Positions 15,366 to 24,335 of a stretch of DNA of 42,722 nt are shown here, piece by piece; the first letter of the stretch is position 1; every line of letters starts with the position of its first letter. The notes below the pieces were generated by a model. It saw only the letters and a list, made by a program, of their open reading frames with translations. It was not told where the DNA came from and ran no database searches. The translations under genes and the position numbers were made by a program. The stretch is taken from positions 1-42,722 of the forward strand of contig CALEAC010000186.1 of assembly GCA_937944095.1 (NCBI GenBank), read 5' to 3'. This stretch comes from an uncultured Saprospiraceae bacterium. Lineage in GTDB: Bacteria; Bacteroidota; Bacteroidia; Chitinophagales; Saprospiraceae.

Positions 15366-17928
15366 CTGACGCCTTTTTCTTAGTTGCAGCTTTCTTTTTA
15401 GGGGCTTTCTTTTTGGGCAATTTAACGCCTTCTTCTGTCAAGATGTCTTTGATCTTTTCTAAGCTAAAGACCTCCTTTGCTTCTTCAGAAGTATAGCGCT
15501 CACCGTCTTCTTTCTTGCCTATTTTGAAAGATTTTTTCTTATATCTGATAAACGGCCCCCAACGACCATTTTCTAAGGCTATATTGTCATCTGGCCATTG
15601 CATAATAAAGCGATTGGCCTCCTTCTCCAACTTAGCCTCTATCAACTCAAAAATCTCTTCTTGGGTGATATGGTTGGAATTAATCCGACGAGGTATATTA
15701 ATAAAGAATTCTTTATACTTTAGAAAAGGACCGAATCGGCCTTTACCTTTAGTCACTTCCTCACCCTTATATGTAGCGACTGGTGCATCTAATAGTTTTC
15801 TTTCCTCTATCAACATTATAGCTCTCTCAATAGCCAAAGTCAAAGGATCTTCCCCTTTGGGTATCGTTATATTCTTTTCGTTGTAATTTATATAAGGTCC
15901 AAATCTGCCGGACTTGACAATCACATCATGAGACTCGTATGACCCTAGGTTAATAGGAAGTTTAAACAACTCCATCGCATCCTCATAAGTAATCGTTTCT
16001 AGTGACTGACCTATCTTAAGACTAGCAAATCTGGGTTTAGCATCTTCTCCAACCTCCTCTACTGTACCTATCTGTACCACTGGTCCATATCTACTCATTT
16101 GAGCAAGGACGGTGTGCCCACTTTTAGGATCTATGCCCAGGTCTCGACGACCTTTCGCTCGAGCAGCGTCTTTGATAGTCAGCTCGACTGTTTCGTGGAA
16201 TGGCTTGTAGAACGTCTTAATCATCTCTAACCAATCGACATCCCCATTAGCTATATCATCTAGCTTATCCTCGATATTTGCAGTGAAGCTATAGTTCATT
16301 ATTTCATTGAAGTGCTCACTTAGAAAATCACTAACAAGCTTTCCTAGGTCAGTCGGGTACAGTCTATTATTAACAGCACCTGTCATTTCTGTATCTACAA
16401 TTGTTGTCACCTCATCATTCCGGAGAGTAATTACATTATACTTCCTCTCTACCCCATCCTTCTTATCCTTAGACACATACCCACGACTCTTTTCCATGAT
16501 TTTAGAAATAGTAGGTGCATAAGTTGACGGTCTGCCGATGCCAAGTTCTTCCAGTTTCTTGACAAGTGTCGCCTCTGTATATCTAGAAGGTGGACGTGTA
16601 AATCGCTCTGTTGCCAGAACTTTATCTAGCTCTAATTCCTGACCCAAACTAAGTGGAGGAAGAATGCCTTTAGCATCAGAAGTATCATCATCATCTTTGG
16701 ATTCCATATAAACCTTTAAGAAGCCGTCGAACTTGAGCACCTCGCCTTCTGCCTGAAAAACGGCATCCGTCTTGGTACTGATTTCTACTGTGGTTTTTTC
16801 CAGTTCGGCATCTGACATCTGACTGGCCATGGTCCTCTTCCAAATCAGAGAATATAGCTTTTGCATATCCTCATCTATCTTAGTACCCTCTGGTACTTTC
16901 CTATCAAAATAAGTAGGCCTGATCGCTTCGTGAGCTTCTTGAGCCTTATCATCTTTGGTTTTGAATTTCCTAGGGTTAGAATACTTATCACCAAAATTAG
17001 ACTTAATCTCTTTTAAGATATCAGCCAAAGCCTGGTCACTAAGACGCGTACTGTCTGTCCTCATATACGAGATATTACCAGTCTCATATAGCCTCTGAGC
17101 GACTTGCATAGTTCGACTCACATTGAAGTACAATCTTCTACTCGCATCCTGCTGGAGTGTAGACGTGGTGAATGGTGCTGGTGGTTTCCTCTTCAGCGGC
17201 TTGACCTTAATATCAGAAATCTTATAGAAAGAGCCTTTGAGATTATTAAGCAGTTTGTCCGCTTCGTCCTTTGTTTCCAATCTGGACTTCAGATCCGCCT
17301 GTAGGGTAACAGTCTTACCTGAACTAGATTTGACATTGAAATAGGCAACAACCTTATAATAAGCCTTTGCCTCATGAGCTTCTATCTCACGCTCTCTTTC
17401 TACGACTAACTTAAGTGTGACTGATTGTACTCTACCACCTGACAATTTAGGCTTGATCTTTCTCCAAAGTGTTTCTGATAGTTCGAAACCCACTAAACGG
17501 TCTAATACCCGCCTTGCTTGTTGTGCATTGACAATATTGAGATCAACATTCCGTGGTTCTTGAATCGCCTTTTGGATAGCAGATTTGGTGATTTCCCGGA
17601 AGACAATTCTTTTGGTTGAATGTTCGTCTAGGTCTAAAACTTTACATAAATGCCAAGAAATGGCTTCCCCTTCGCGATCCTCATCCGTTGCTAACCAGAC
17701 TTCCTTTACCTTTTTAGCCGTTTCTTTTAGGTCTTTGACCACCTTTTGCTTGCCTTCCGAAACGACATATTTTAGAGCAAAGTCGTTCTCTATGTCGATA
17801 CCCTTCTTGCCCTTATCTAAGTCACGAATATGACCTACACTGGACTTAACGATAAAGTCATCGCCGAGATATTTGTTGATGGTCTTTGCTTTTGCCGGGG
17901 ACTCTACGATCAGTAATTTGGATGCCAT
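15349..17928 (-). CDS. topA: DNA topoisomerase I, with Lys/Ala-rich C-terminal tail
   Basis: 859 aa; KLLIVESPAKAKTINKYLG, VWLATDEDREGEAISWHL, ISYMRTDSTRLS, GRPSTYAPTIS; tail KKKAPKKKAATKKKASAKKKA. Confidence 0.97.
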   Translation of the reverse strand: MASKLLIVESPAKAKTINKYLGDDFIVKSSVGHIRDLDKGKKGIDIENDFALKYVVSEGKQKVVKDLKETAKKVKEVWLATDEDREGEAISWHLCKVLDLDEHSTKRIVFREITKSAIQKAIQEPRNVDLNIVNAQQARRVLDRLVGFELSETLWRKIKPKLSGGRVQSVTLKLVVEREREIEAHEAKAYYKVVAYFNVKSSSGKTVTLQADLKSRLETKDEADKLLNNLKGSFYKISDIKVKPLKRKPPAPFTTSTLQQDASRRLYFNVSRTMQVAQRLYETGNISYMRTDSTRLSDQALADILKEIKSNFGDKYSNPRKFKTKDDKAQEAHEAIRPTYFDRKVPEGTKIDEDMQKLYSLIWKRTMASQMSDAELEKTTVEISTKTDAVFQAEGEVLKFDGFLKVYMESKDDDDTSDAKGILPPLSLGQELELDKVLATERFTRPPSRYTEATLVKKLEELGIGRPSTYAPTISKIMEKSRGYVSKDKKDGVERKYNVITLRNDEVTTIVDTEMTGAVNNRLYPTDLGKLVSDFLSEHFNEIMNYSFTANIEDKLDDIANGDVDWLEMIKTFYKPFHETVELTIKDAARAKGRRDLGIDPKSGHTVLAQMSRYGPVVQIGTVEEVGEDAKPRFASLKIGQSLETITYEDAMELFKLPINLGSYESHDVIVKSGRFGPYINYNEKNITIPKGEDPLTLAIERAIMLIEERKLLDAPVATYKGEEVTKGKGRFGPFLKYKEFFINIPRRINSNHITQEEIFELIEAKLEKEANRFIMQWPDDNIALENGRWGPFIRYKKKSFKIGKKEDGERYTSEEAKEVFSLEKIKDILTEEGVKLPKKKAPKKKAATKKKASAKKKA

Positions 17929-17975
17929 TAAGAGGTATCTAGGTTAGATTAATTATCAATATCAATCAGCATTAA

Positions 17976-17991
17976 GTCTCAAAATTGAGAC
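17976..17991. promoter_or_regulatory. Palindrome upstream of topA (candidate regulatory site)
   Basis: GTCTCAA-AA-TTGAGAC, 7-bp arms with a 2-nt centre, 48 nt upstream of the topA start. Confidence 0.3.
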
Positions 17992-18062
17992 CACAAATAT
18001 TTAATTTAATTATGATACAAGTTGAAAAAATGTTGCAAAGAATCTTTTTAAACCATTTTTTG

Positions 18063-18593
18063 CTATAGTCCTAGCGCTTCTTTCCCCCTTCTTTTTCGCT
18101 CTATTGCTAGCTCTTCTATCAAGGCCGCTTCATCAGAATCAAGGCCATTGAGACTTCTATGAAATGACCTGAGCAGGAACTGAGCCATATCATCTGGATG
18201 TAATATACCTTTAGTCTTGAGGAGATGAGAGATTCTTGATCCTGGGTAGAAGCTCCAGTTTTCTATCATCCATCTGCCTATTCCAAAGTGTAATCTCTTA
18301 CATACTTGTGCTTCTGGTGCTGCTTTGAAATTCTGAATAGCGCTTTCAGGGGTAAGTTTCTTTATACGCCGAAACGCTTCATCTAGCGTAGCAGGTATGT
18401 AGACACCATTAATCTTACTCAGCTTAATGTTTTTTTGGTATTGTGCCTCGTAAGCTTTCTGAGAGTCAGAACCTTCCACTGCAATAGTTTGTGCTAATAC
18501 TGTGTTTAGTGTCAATAAGCCTATTAGGCAACTAAGTAATCCTGATCTCATAATAGTGATTTGTTTGATATAGCTAAGACGCAGCAAGTTCAA
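18063..18593 (-). CDS. Secreted hypothetical protein, DUF6794-like
   Basis: 176 aa; N-terminal signal (VLAQ); IPATLDEAFRRIKKLTPES...HFGIGRWMIENWSFYPGSRISHLLKTKGILHPDDMAQFLLRSFHRSLNG resembles the DUF6794 pattern from memory. Confidence 0.7.
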   Translation of the reverse strand: MNLLRLSYIKQITIMRSGLLSCLIGLLTLNTVLAQTIAVEGSDSQKAYEAQYQKNIKLSKINGVYIPATLDEAFRRIKKLTPESAIQNFKAAPEAQVCKRLHFGIGRWMIENWSFYPGSRISHLLKTKGILHPDDMAQFLLRSFHRSLNGLDSDEAALIEELAIERKRRGKEALGL

Positions 18594-18662
18594 TTATAAT
18601 TCTCTATCCATATTGATTTAACAAAGATTTTACCAATTTGCGCATTATAAACATTAGAAACT

Positions 18663-19841
18663 ATGAATAAAGTATATATCGCAGCTGCGATTAGAACCCC
18701 ATTAGGAAGTTTTGGAGGCCTGCTTGCTGGTACTGCAGCGACACAATTAGGTGCTCTTGCAATCAAAGGTGCCCTAGCAAAGGCTAAGGTGCCTGCGGCA
18801 GATGTAGAGGAAGTCTATATGGGTAATGTCCTATCTGCTAACCTAGGCCAGGCACCTGCAAGACAAGCTGCTATATACGCAGGTATCCCTAATACAGTCC
18901 CGTGTACGACAGTCAATAAGGTTTGCTCTTCGGGGGCTAAATCCATTATGCTAGCAGCCCAATCCATCATGCTAGGACGTCATGATGTCATTGTCGCCGG
19001 CGGTATGGAGAATATGTCTCAAGTCCCTTTCTATGTGCCACAAGCTAGATATGGTTATAAGTATGGGACAGCCCAGCTCGTAGATGGTCTACAAAAAGAT
19101 GGTCTCACAGATGTGTATAACGAATGTATCATGGGTGTATGTGCAGATAACACCGCAACCCGTTACGAAATATCGAGAGAAGAACAAGATGCCTACGCTA
19201 TGGCCTCTTATAAGAAGTCGGCCGAAGCATCAGAAGCTGGTTGGTTGAAAGATGAAATCGTCCCTGTAGAGATACCACAACGTAGAGGTGACCCTATTGT
19301 AATGGCTGAAGACGAAGAGTATAAAAAAGTGAAGTTTGAGAAAATACCCACATTGAGACCAGCTTTTTCTAAAGATGGAACTGTTACTGCAGCCAATGCA
19401 TCTACTATCAATGATGGTGCAGCAGCTCTAGTTCTGGTGAGTGAAGCTGCCTTCAAAAAATATAATATCAAGCCTCTAGCTGAGTTAGTCGGCTTCTCAG
19501 ATGCAGCACATGAGCCAGAATGGTTCACAACTGCCCCTACTAAGGCCACAGAGAAGCTTATAGCACAAACGGGTACAACGATAGCTGATATCGATTATTT
19601 CGAAGTCAACGAAGCATTCAGTGTCGTACCACTTGCTTATGCGAAGTTGCTCAAAGTCGATGCGGCTAAGATGAATGTATTCGGTGGTGCTGTGTCTATA
19701 GGACACCCCTTAGGTGCTTCAGGTGCTCGAATCGTTGTCACCTTGGCAAATGTGCTTGCAAAGAAAGGCGGTAAACTAGGTCTAGCAGCTATCTGCAATG
19801 GCGGCGGCGGCGCTTCCGCCTTATTAATCAAAAGTGTATAA
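18663..19841 (+). CDS. Acetyl-CoA C-acetyltransferase (thiolase)
   Basis: 392 aa; [18 protein letters not shown] active-site Cys, [47 protein letters not shown]. Confidence 0.96.
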   Translation: MNKVYIAAAIRTPLGSFGGLLAGTAATQLGALAIKGALAKAKVPAADVEEVYMGNVLSANLGQAPARQAAIYAGIPNTVPCTTVNKVCSSGAKSIMLAAQSIMLGRHDVIVAGGMENMSQVPFYVPQARYGYKYGTAQLVDGLQKDGLTDVYNECIMGVCADNTATRYEISREEQDAYAMASYKKSAEASEAGWLKDEIVPVEIPQRRGDPIVMAEDEEYKKVKFEKIPTLRPAFSKDGTVTAANASTINDGAAALVLVSEAAFKKYNIKPLAELVGFSDAAHEPEWFTTAPTKATEKLIAQTGTTIADIDYFEVNEAFSVVPLAYAKLLKVDAAKMNVFGGAVSIGHPLGASGARIVVTLANVLAKKGGKLGLAAICNGGGGASALLIKSV

Positions 19842-19849
19842 CAACAAAA

Positions 19850-19872
19850 AAGGCCAGCATAAAGCTGGCCTT
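19850..19872. terminator. Bidirectional intrinsic terminator between convergent genes
   Basis: AAGGCCAGC-ATAAA-GCTGGCCTT, 9-bp perfect stem, A-rich on the left and T/C-rich on the right. Confidence 0.85.
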
Positions 19873-19899
19873 CTCCTATTATATACTTGTCTGTATTTC

Positions 19900-22020
19900 T
19901 TAGTCTAAATCTTCTAGGATACCCCCTCTATCTCTAACCACTTCTGCATCATGGAAACCTCTATTAAGAGCGGCTGCTCTTGCCATTTCGGCTTCGTCTA
20001 AACTATTGAAGCCACTCAATACAAAGATAGTCCATTCCCCTTTACTCCATTGCTCTATGACACCGATATCGTTAACCTTAGCTACATCAAACCAAATCGG
20101 GTCTTCGTAAGAAGCTAATCTCACCTTATAACTCGGCGCACTAGAACTAGAGACAGTTGTAGTGTGACTTGTGTTATTATTGCTGATATCCACTAACTCC
20201 ATTCTAGCTGTATTCAGAGCTTCATAGGTTATAAAAGCATCGTTATGACCATTAGACTTTACTTGTCTTAATATTTCTTTGGCCTCTTGCTCATCGAAGA
20301 AATACCCTAGTTTCACTTTAGTGGCACTAGATTGGTACATTTTATATAGACTACCATATCTAGTCAAACTAGAGAAATTTTCCATTTTTGCTTCAGACTT
20401 AAACATAGCTGCTAGCTGTATGAAGTAAACATTAGAATTAGTCAGTATCACCTCTCCCACGGCAACTCTTTTAGCGCCAGCGACAGAAATATATCTTGCA
20501 TTAGTTTTATTCAACTCTACAGCCTTAGGTGGCAATAGCTCATTGAAGTCGATCGTCTTTGTCTCTGTTTTCGGTGCTATTGCCTTCGCTTCTGCACTCG
20601 TACTCGTAGTTGGAATAATTGACGTCGTAGCCAAGGGCACACTTTCTTCACTAACTTTTTTGACAGTAGGTGCTGATGTTTGATTAATTACCGCAGTCGT
20701 CAGATCAACTGCTTTCGGTGTCGCTGCCTCAGCCATATCCAAACTCAATTCTCTTCTTTCTATCTTATGTACTAGATAGATATCATGTGAACCTCGACCG
20801 CCTAATCGGTTAGATGTAAGATAGTAGCTCTCAGCCTGAGGGTGTTTCGTGAAGTAATAATCATCTTCAGGTGAATTCACACCGTTACCCATGTTCTCTG
20901 GAATCGCCCATTTGCCTGCATCTACAGATGACTTGAACACATCAAAGCCGCCTAAACCAGTCGTATGGTCAGAAGAGAAATACAAGTTTTCTCCATCATA
21001 AAATGGCGTAATTTCATTTCCTGCCGTATTGATTTTAGGACCTAAATTAGATGGATAAGTCCAGCTACCATTCTTAAAGTAACTGACGTAAATATCGAAT
21101 CCGCCTTGACCTCCTGGTCGATTAGAGGAGAAGTATAGTATATTTCCCTTCGGGTTAAGTGTCCCAAAACCTGTCGCATAGCCAACCTCATTATGAGGAA
21201 AAGGCAGCAACTCAGAGAATGCGCCATCTGATTCTACCTTAGCAAGGTATAAGCTTAATTCTAAGTCATTAGTAAAAATGTGCTTCTCGCCATCCTTAAA
21301 GTCGTGCTTAGTAACGGCACACACCGGTGCATCAGCAGCATAATGTATCGGCCCCATATCAAACGATTCTTGGGAATCATTCAATAGGAATTGGATACTA
21401 TTAAGATCACTTCTGAAGCTATTGCTAGCAATAAAAAACTGACACTTCTCATCTTGTATAATACTTGTATTCTTCTTATCGATATTTCGATGGAAATCAG
21501 GTCTGAAGGAAGAGAATACAACTTTGTCTTTATATATGGCAGGGCCGAAATCAGTATGCTTAGAGCTTATACCAAACAGATTCAGTTCGAAATCACGTTC
21601 TCTGGACAATTCGGCTTTGGCAAAATCGCAACTACTAGCAAAGTACTCTCCTAACTCAAGATCGACAACTTTGTAGTCATTGAAGTACTTTTTAGCTTTA
21701 TCATATTGGCCCATTCTCTTAAGAAGCAAGCCGTAGTTAAATGCATAGTCATTAGGTAGATTAGGGAAAGATTCCATCTTCCTATACCATATTGCAGCAT
21801 CTACATTATTGTTAGTCATCCGAAACGATTCTGCTATCAGTCGATGACACTCGATACAATCTGGGTCTTTTTCTAACTCTTTTTTTGCATTCTCGATCGC
21901 TAAATCGAAGGCTTTTAACTCAAATTGCCTTTCAGCCTTGAAATAGTGTTTTTGGCCGTTTGAGAAAGAAAGGCAGGTAAAAAAGGCTAGGAAAATCAGA
22001 ATACAGTTCCTCGTATACAT
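19900..22020 (-). CDS. Envelope protein with TPR-like N-terminus, PD40/WD40-like propeller repeats and two C-terminal SPOR-like modules
   Basis: 706 aa; FELKAFDLAIENAKKELEKDPDCIECHRLIAESFR (TPR-like); repeated YFSSNRPGGQGGFDIYVSYF / YFSSDHTTGLGGFDVFKS / YLTSNRLGGRGSHDIYLV; NVYFIQLAAMFKSEAKMENF... and YKVRLASYEDPIWFDVAKV...GEWTIFVLSGFNSLDEAEMARAAALNRGFHDAEVV are SPOR-like. Confidence 0.85.
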   Translation of the reverse strand: MYTRNCILIFLAFFTCLSFSNGQKHYFKAERQFELKAFDLAIENAKKELEKDPDCIECHRLIAESFRMTNNNVDAAIWYRKMESFPNLPNDYAFNYGLLLKRMGQYDKAKKYFNDYKVVDLELGEYFASSCDFAKAELSRERDFELNLFGISSKHTDFGPAIYKDKVVFSSFRPDFHRNIDKKNTSIIQDEKCQFFIASNSFRSDLNSIQFLLNDSQESFDMGPIHYAADAPVCAVTKHDFKDGEKHIFTNDLELSLYLAKVESDGAFSELLPFPHNEVGYATGFGTLNPKGNILYFSSNRPGGQGGFDIYVSYFKNGSWTYPSNLGPKINTAGNEITPFYDGENLYFSSDHTTGLGGFDVFKSSVDAGKWAIPENMGNGVNSPEDDYYFTKHPQAESYYLTSNRLGGRGSHDIYLVHKIERRELSLDMAEAATPKAVDLTTAVINQTSAPTVKKVSEESVPLATTSIIPTTSTSAEAKAIAPKTETKTIDFNELLPPKAVELNKTNARYISVAGAKRVAVGEVILTNSNVYFIQLAAMFKSEAKMENFSSLTRYGSLYKMYQSSATKVKLGYFFDEQEAKEILRQVKSNGHNDAFITYEALNTARMELVDISNNNTSHTTTVSSSSAPSYKVRLASYEDPIWFDVAKVNDIGVIEQWSKGEWTIFVLSGFNSLDEAEMARAAALNRGFHDAEVVRDRGGILEDLD

Positions 22021-22165
22021 GAGTTACGCTTTGAGTATTACATATTATAAATAACAAATATATGATATTACTTGCTATTCAAAGTATAATACATGAAGAA
22101 ATTATATCATATCAAAATGATAGATGTAACTAATTGCCGTCATTCAGTGTAGAACTTATAAGAAA

Positions 22166-23182
22166 CTAAGGCTTATCAGCCTTGGTAAGTAGAAAAACAA
22201 GTAGGATGCCTAATAGAAAGGCAACACAGACTCCAACTACCTGTGGATCAGCATAATAGCTAGATGGCCCTACGTTAATATCCTGCAAAATCTTGATGTT
22301 TTCATTGTGTATGTCAAAGCTATTCAAGGCCTGTGGTCGTATATTTTGGTTCAGTCCAGTCGTCTTATCCAAGTAGATTGTTGGATTCCGCCAAGGCCAT
22401 ATTTTATTAAGAGACCCCAACATAAAGCCTGACATCAATGAAATTGTGATATTCGGATATCTCTCAAAGGCGCCAGAAACCAGCCGTGAGAACACCATAA
22501 GGCCCATCAAACAGCCTAAACCAAACACAGACAACAAGATGAACTGATCTAAAGATGGAGAGGAGACAAAAGACCTTAGTGTAGGGATGATTACTGTATA
22601 TAGTCCCATTAGTAATAAAATAAAACTGCCTGATATCCCAGGAAGGACTAAGGCGCTGATTGCTATGCATCCTGCAATAAACACGTATAGGTAGGAAGTC
22701 GACCCTTCTGCAGGACTGAGGCTAGTGATGCCATAAGCAATGACTGCACCCACTAAAAAGATAAGGATATAGCTGCCATTCCTATTACTGAGCTTAGATA
22801 ACATATAAGGAATCGAGGCGAGTATCAATCCAAAAAACAAGGCCCATAAAATCTCTGGTCGTGCGACGAGTAAGTAACTTATCCCAAAAACGCCAACTCC
22901 AATTCCCAGTACCATTCCGAAGATCAGCCACAAGAGAAAGGCACCATTGAGCTGTATCCACACTTGCTTAAGCTTCAGCGAAAAGATATGTTTGATTAGC
23001 TGTCCATCCACTGCTTTGATCGAATCTAATAGCGCTTTGTAGATGCCCGTAATAAAGGCAATGGTACCCCCAGAAACACCTGGTATGACTTCAGCAACGC
23101 CCATTGCCGCTCCTCTCAATATTAGTCCGATTTTAGAAAAAGATTCTGAAGTAGAATTTTCAATTGGTGTGCGGTCTGCCAT
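22166..23182 (-). CDS. DUF368 family membrane protein (PopT-type polyprenyl-phosphate transporter candidate)
   Basis: 338 aa; GAAMGVAEVIPGVSGGTIAFITGIYKALLDSIKAVD and LVLPGISGSFILLLMGLY match the DUF368 repeats. Confidence 0.93.
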   Translation of the reverse strand: MADRTPIENSTSESFSKIGLILRGAAMGVAEVIPGVSGGTIAFITGIYKALLDSIKAVDGQLIKHIFSLKLKQVWIQLNGAFLLWLIFGMVLGIGVGVFGISYLLVARPEILWALFFGLILASIPYMLSKLSNRNGSYILIFLVGAVIAYGITSLSPAEGSTSYLYVFIAGCIAISALVLPGISGSFILLLMGLYTVIIPTLRSFVSSPSLDQFILLSVFGLGCLMGLMVFSRLVSGAFERYPNITISLMSGFMLGSLNKIWPWRNPTIYLDKTTGLNQNIRPQALNSFDIHNENIKILQDINVGPSSYYADPQVVGVCVAFLLGILLVFLLTKADKP

Positions 23183-24320
23183 AGCTTTTGCTTTGTAAAA
23201 AGGCTTTGTCTAAACGTTCTCTTTGTATATTAATATTCTCTGCATCGCGATCATCTGTAATCAAACTGAGGTCTGGCTGCCCTGCATCTATCCAGGCAGA
23301 AAACCATACACTCCCTAAGGCAATTATAGTGGCTTGCATCTGCTGCTCGACCATCCCGTCTAAGGCCAGATGATATGCCTCCGCAAACTCCGGACACTGG
23401 GTCCATATCGTTCTGTTATTTCTATCCGAGAAACAATATTGCTTGTCTGGATCAATAGCTGCTGATAGCTCTTTCTCGAAACGCAGTACCTCATCTAGAT
23501 GTCCATGTGCTGTAAGAACGATATCCCAAATAAACGATTCTACATCTTCTATATAACTTGCCTTACCAACTAGAAAATCATAGTTGGACTCAGCAAAAAG
23601 TTCTGGTAATCTGCTTTCCCAGAAAGCATGTATACCTATCTGGTTAGTCAATTGTCCATTATAATTTTCAGTTGTATGCAATGGCACATGTGCGTCTCCT
23701 AAGTAATGTCCTATGTCTGCACTAACTTTTAGAATTCGCTGCAAACTCCCAGAACTATAAGCCCTAACCAAATTCTGATAATGATCCTGAAAGAAGTACG
23801 GCAACACACCATAGTCAACAAACTCGTTAAGAAAGACCGCTTTTTCATCCTGCTGTATCTTGATGCTATCTGGAATAGCTATCTCACTGGAGTATCTATC
23901 TTGCTTGATGACGCGCTGATAGAGTTCCATCGAATACAACAATTCATGCTCATGAAAGGTGGTGTCCCCAAGATTAGATATCGTGATCAATTTCCCATAT
24001 TTAAGAATGGCCGATTCTATCGAACGAGGGACTGCATCAAAGGGGAACGCATCCCAATGGTCGATGTCTACATAATGTCGTTCTGCTTCGTTCTTCAGAA
24101 TGAATCTTCTCTTGTCAGGGTCTACTGCATGTTCAGAAATATAATGTAGATGTGGCTTATAGAGTTGTAATAGATTCTGTGGCAGCGTGAACACCGCCAT
24201 CTTATTAATCAACTTGTGAGCGAAGAAGCCCCAAACAGGTACCGCTGTTGGAGCGGTCTGTCCAGGACAGAGCAAAAAGAGAGATACGACAAGAAATAGG
24301 CTGCTTAGACAGAACCTCAT
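23160..24320 (-). CDS. Secreted zinc-dependent phospholipase C / S1-P1 nuclease-like hydrolase
   Basis: 386 aa; signal peptide then VWGFFAHKLINKMAVFTLP; HYVDIDHWD; DIGHYLGDAHVPLHTTENYNGQLTNQIGIHAFWESRLPEL has HxxxD...HxxxE zinc-ligand spacing. Confidence 0.85.
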   Translation of the reverse strand: MRFCLSSLFLVVSLFLLCPGQTAPTAVPVWGFFAHKLINKMAVFTLPQNLLQLYKPHLHYISEHAVDPDKRRFILKNEAERHYVDIDHWDAFPFDAVPRSIESAILKYGKLITISNLGDTTFHEHELLYSMELYQRVIKQDRYSSEIAIPDSIKIQQDEKAVFLNEFVDYGVLPYFFQDHYQNLVRAYSSGSLQRILKVSADIGHYLGDAHVPLHTTENYNGQLTNQIGIHAFWESRLPELFAESNYDFLVGKASYIEDVESFIWDIVLTAHGHLDEVLRFEKELSAAIDPDKQYCFSDRNNRTIWTQCPEFAEAYHLALDGMVEQQMQATIIALGSVWFSAWIDAGQPDLSLITDDRDAENINIQRERLDKAFLQSKSYGRPHTN

Positions 24321-24335
24321 TCATGAAAATTATGA

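Noticed and set aside
22060-22112. Inverted repeat ATATGATAT...ATATCATAT between the SPOR-type gene and the DUF368 gene
   Set aside because: Very AT-rich spacer with a long loop; such repeats are expected by chance.
22168-22183. Small hairpin AAGGC-TTATCA-GCCTT at the 3' end of the DUF368 gene
   Set aside because: Only a 5-bp stem overlapping coding sequence, with no clear T-tract; not convincing as a terminator.
23781-24149. 122-aa plus-strand ORF opposite the zinc hydrolase
   Set aside because: Antisense shadow ORF with no independent support.
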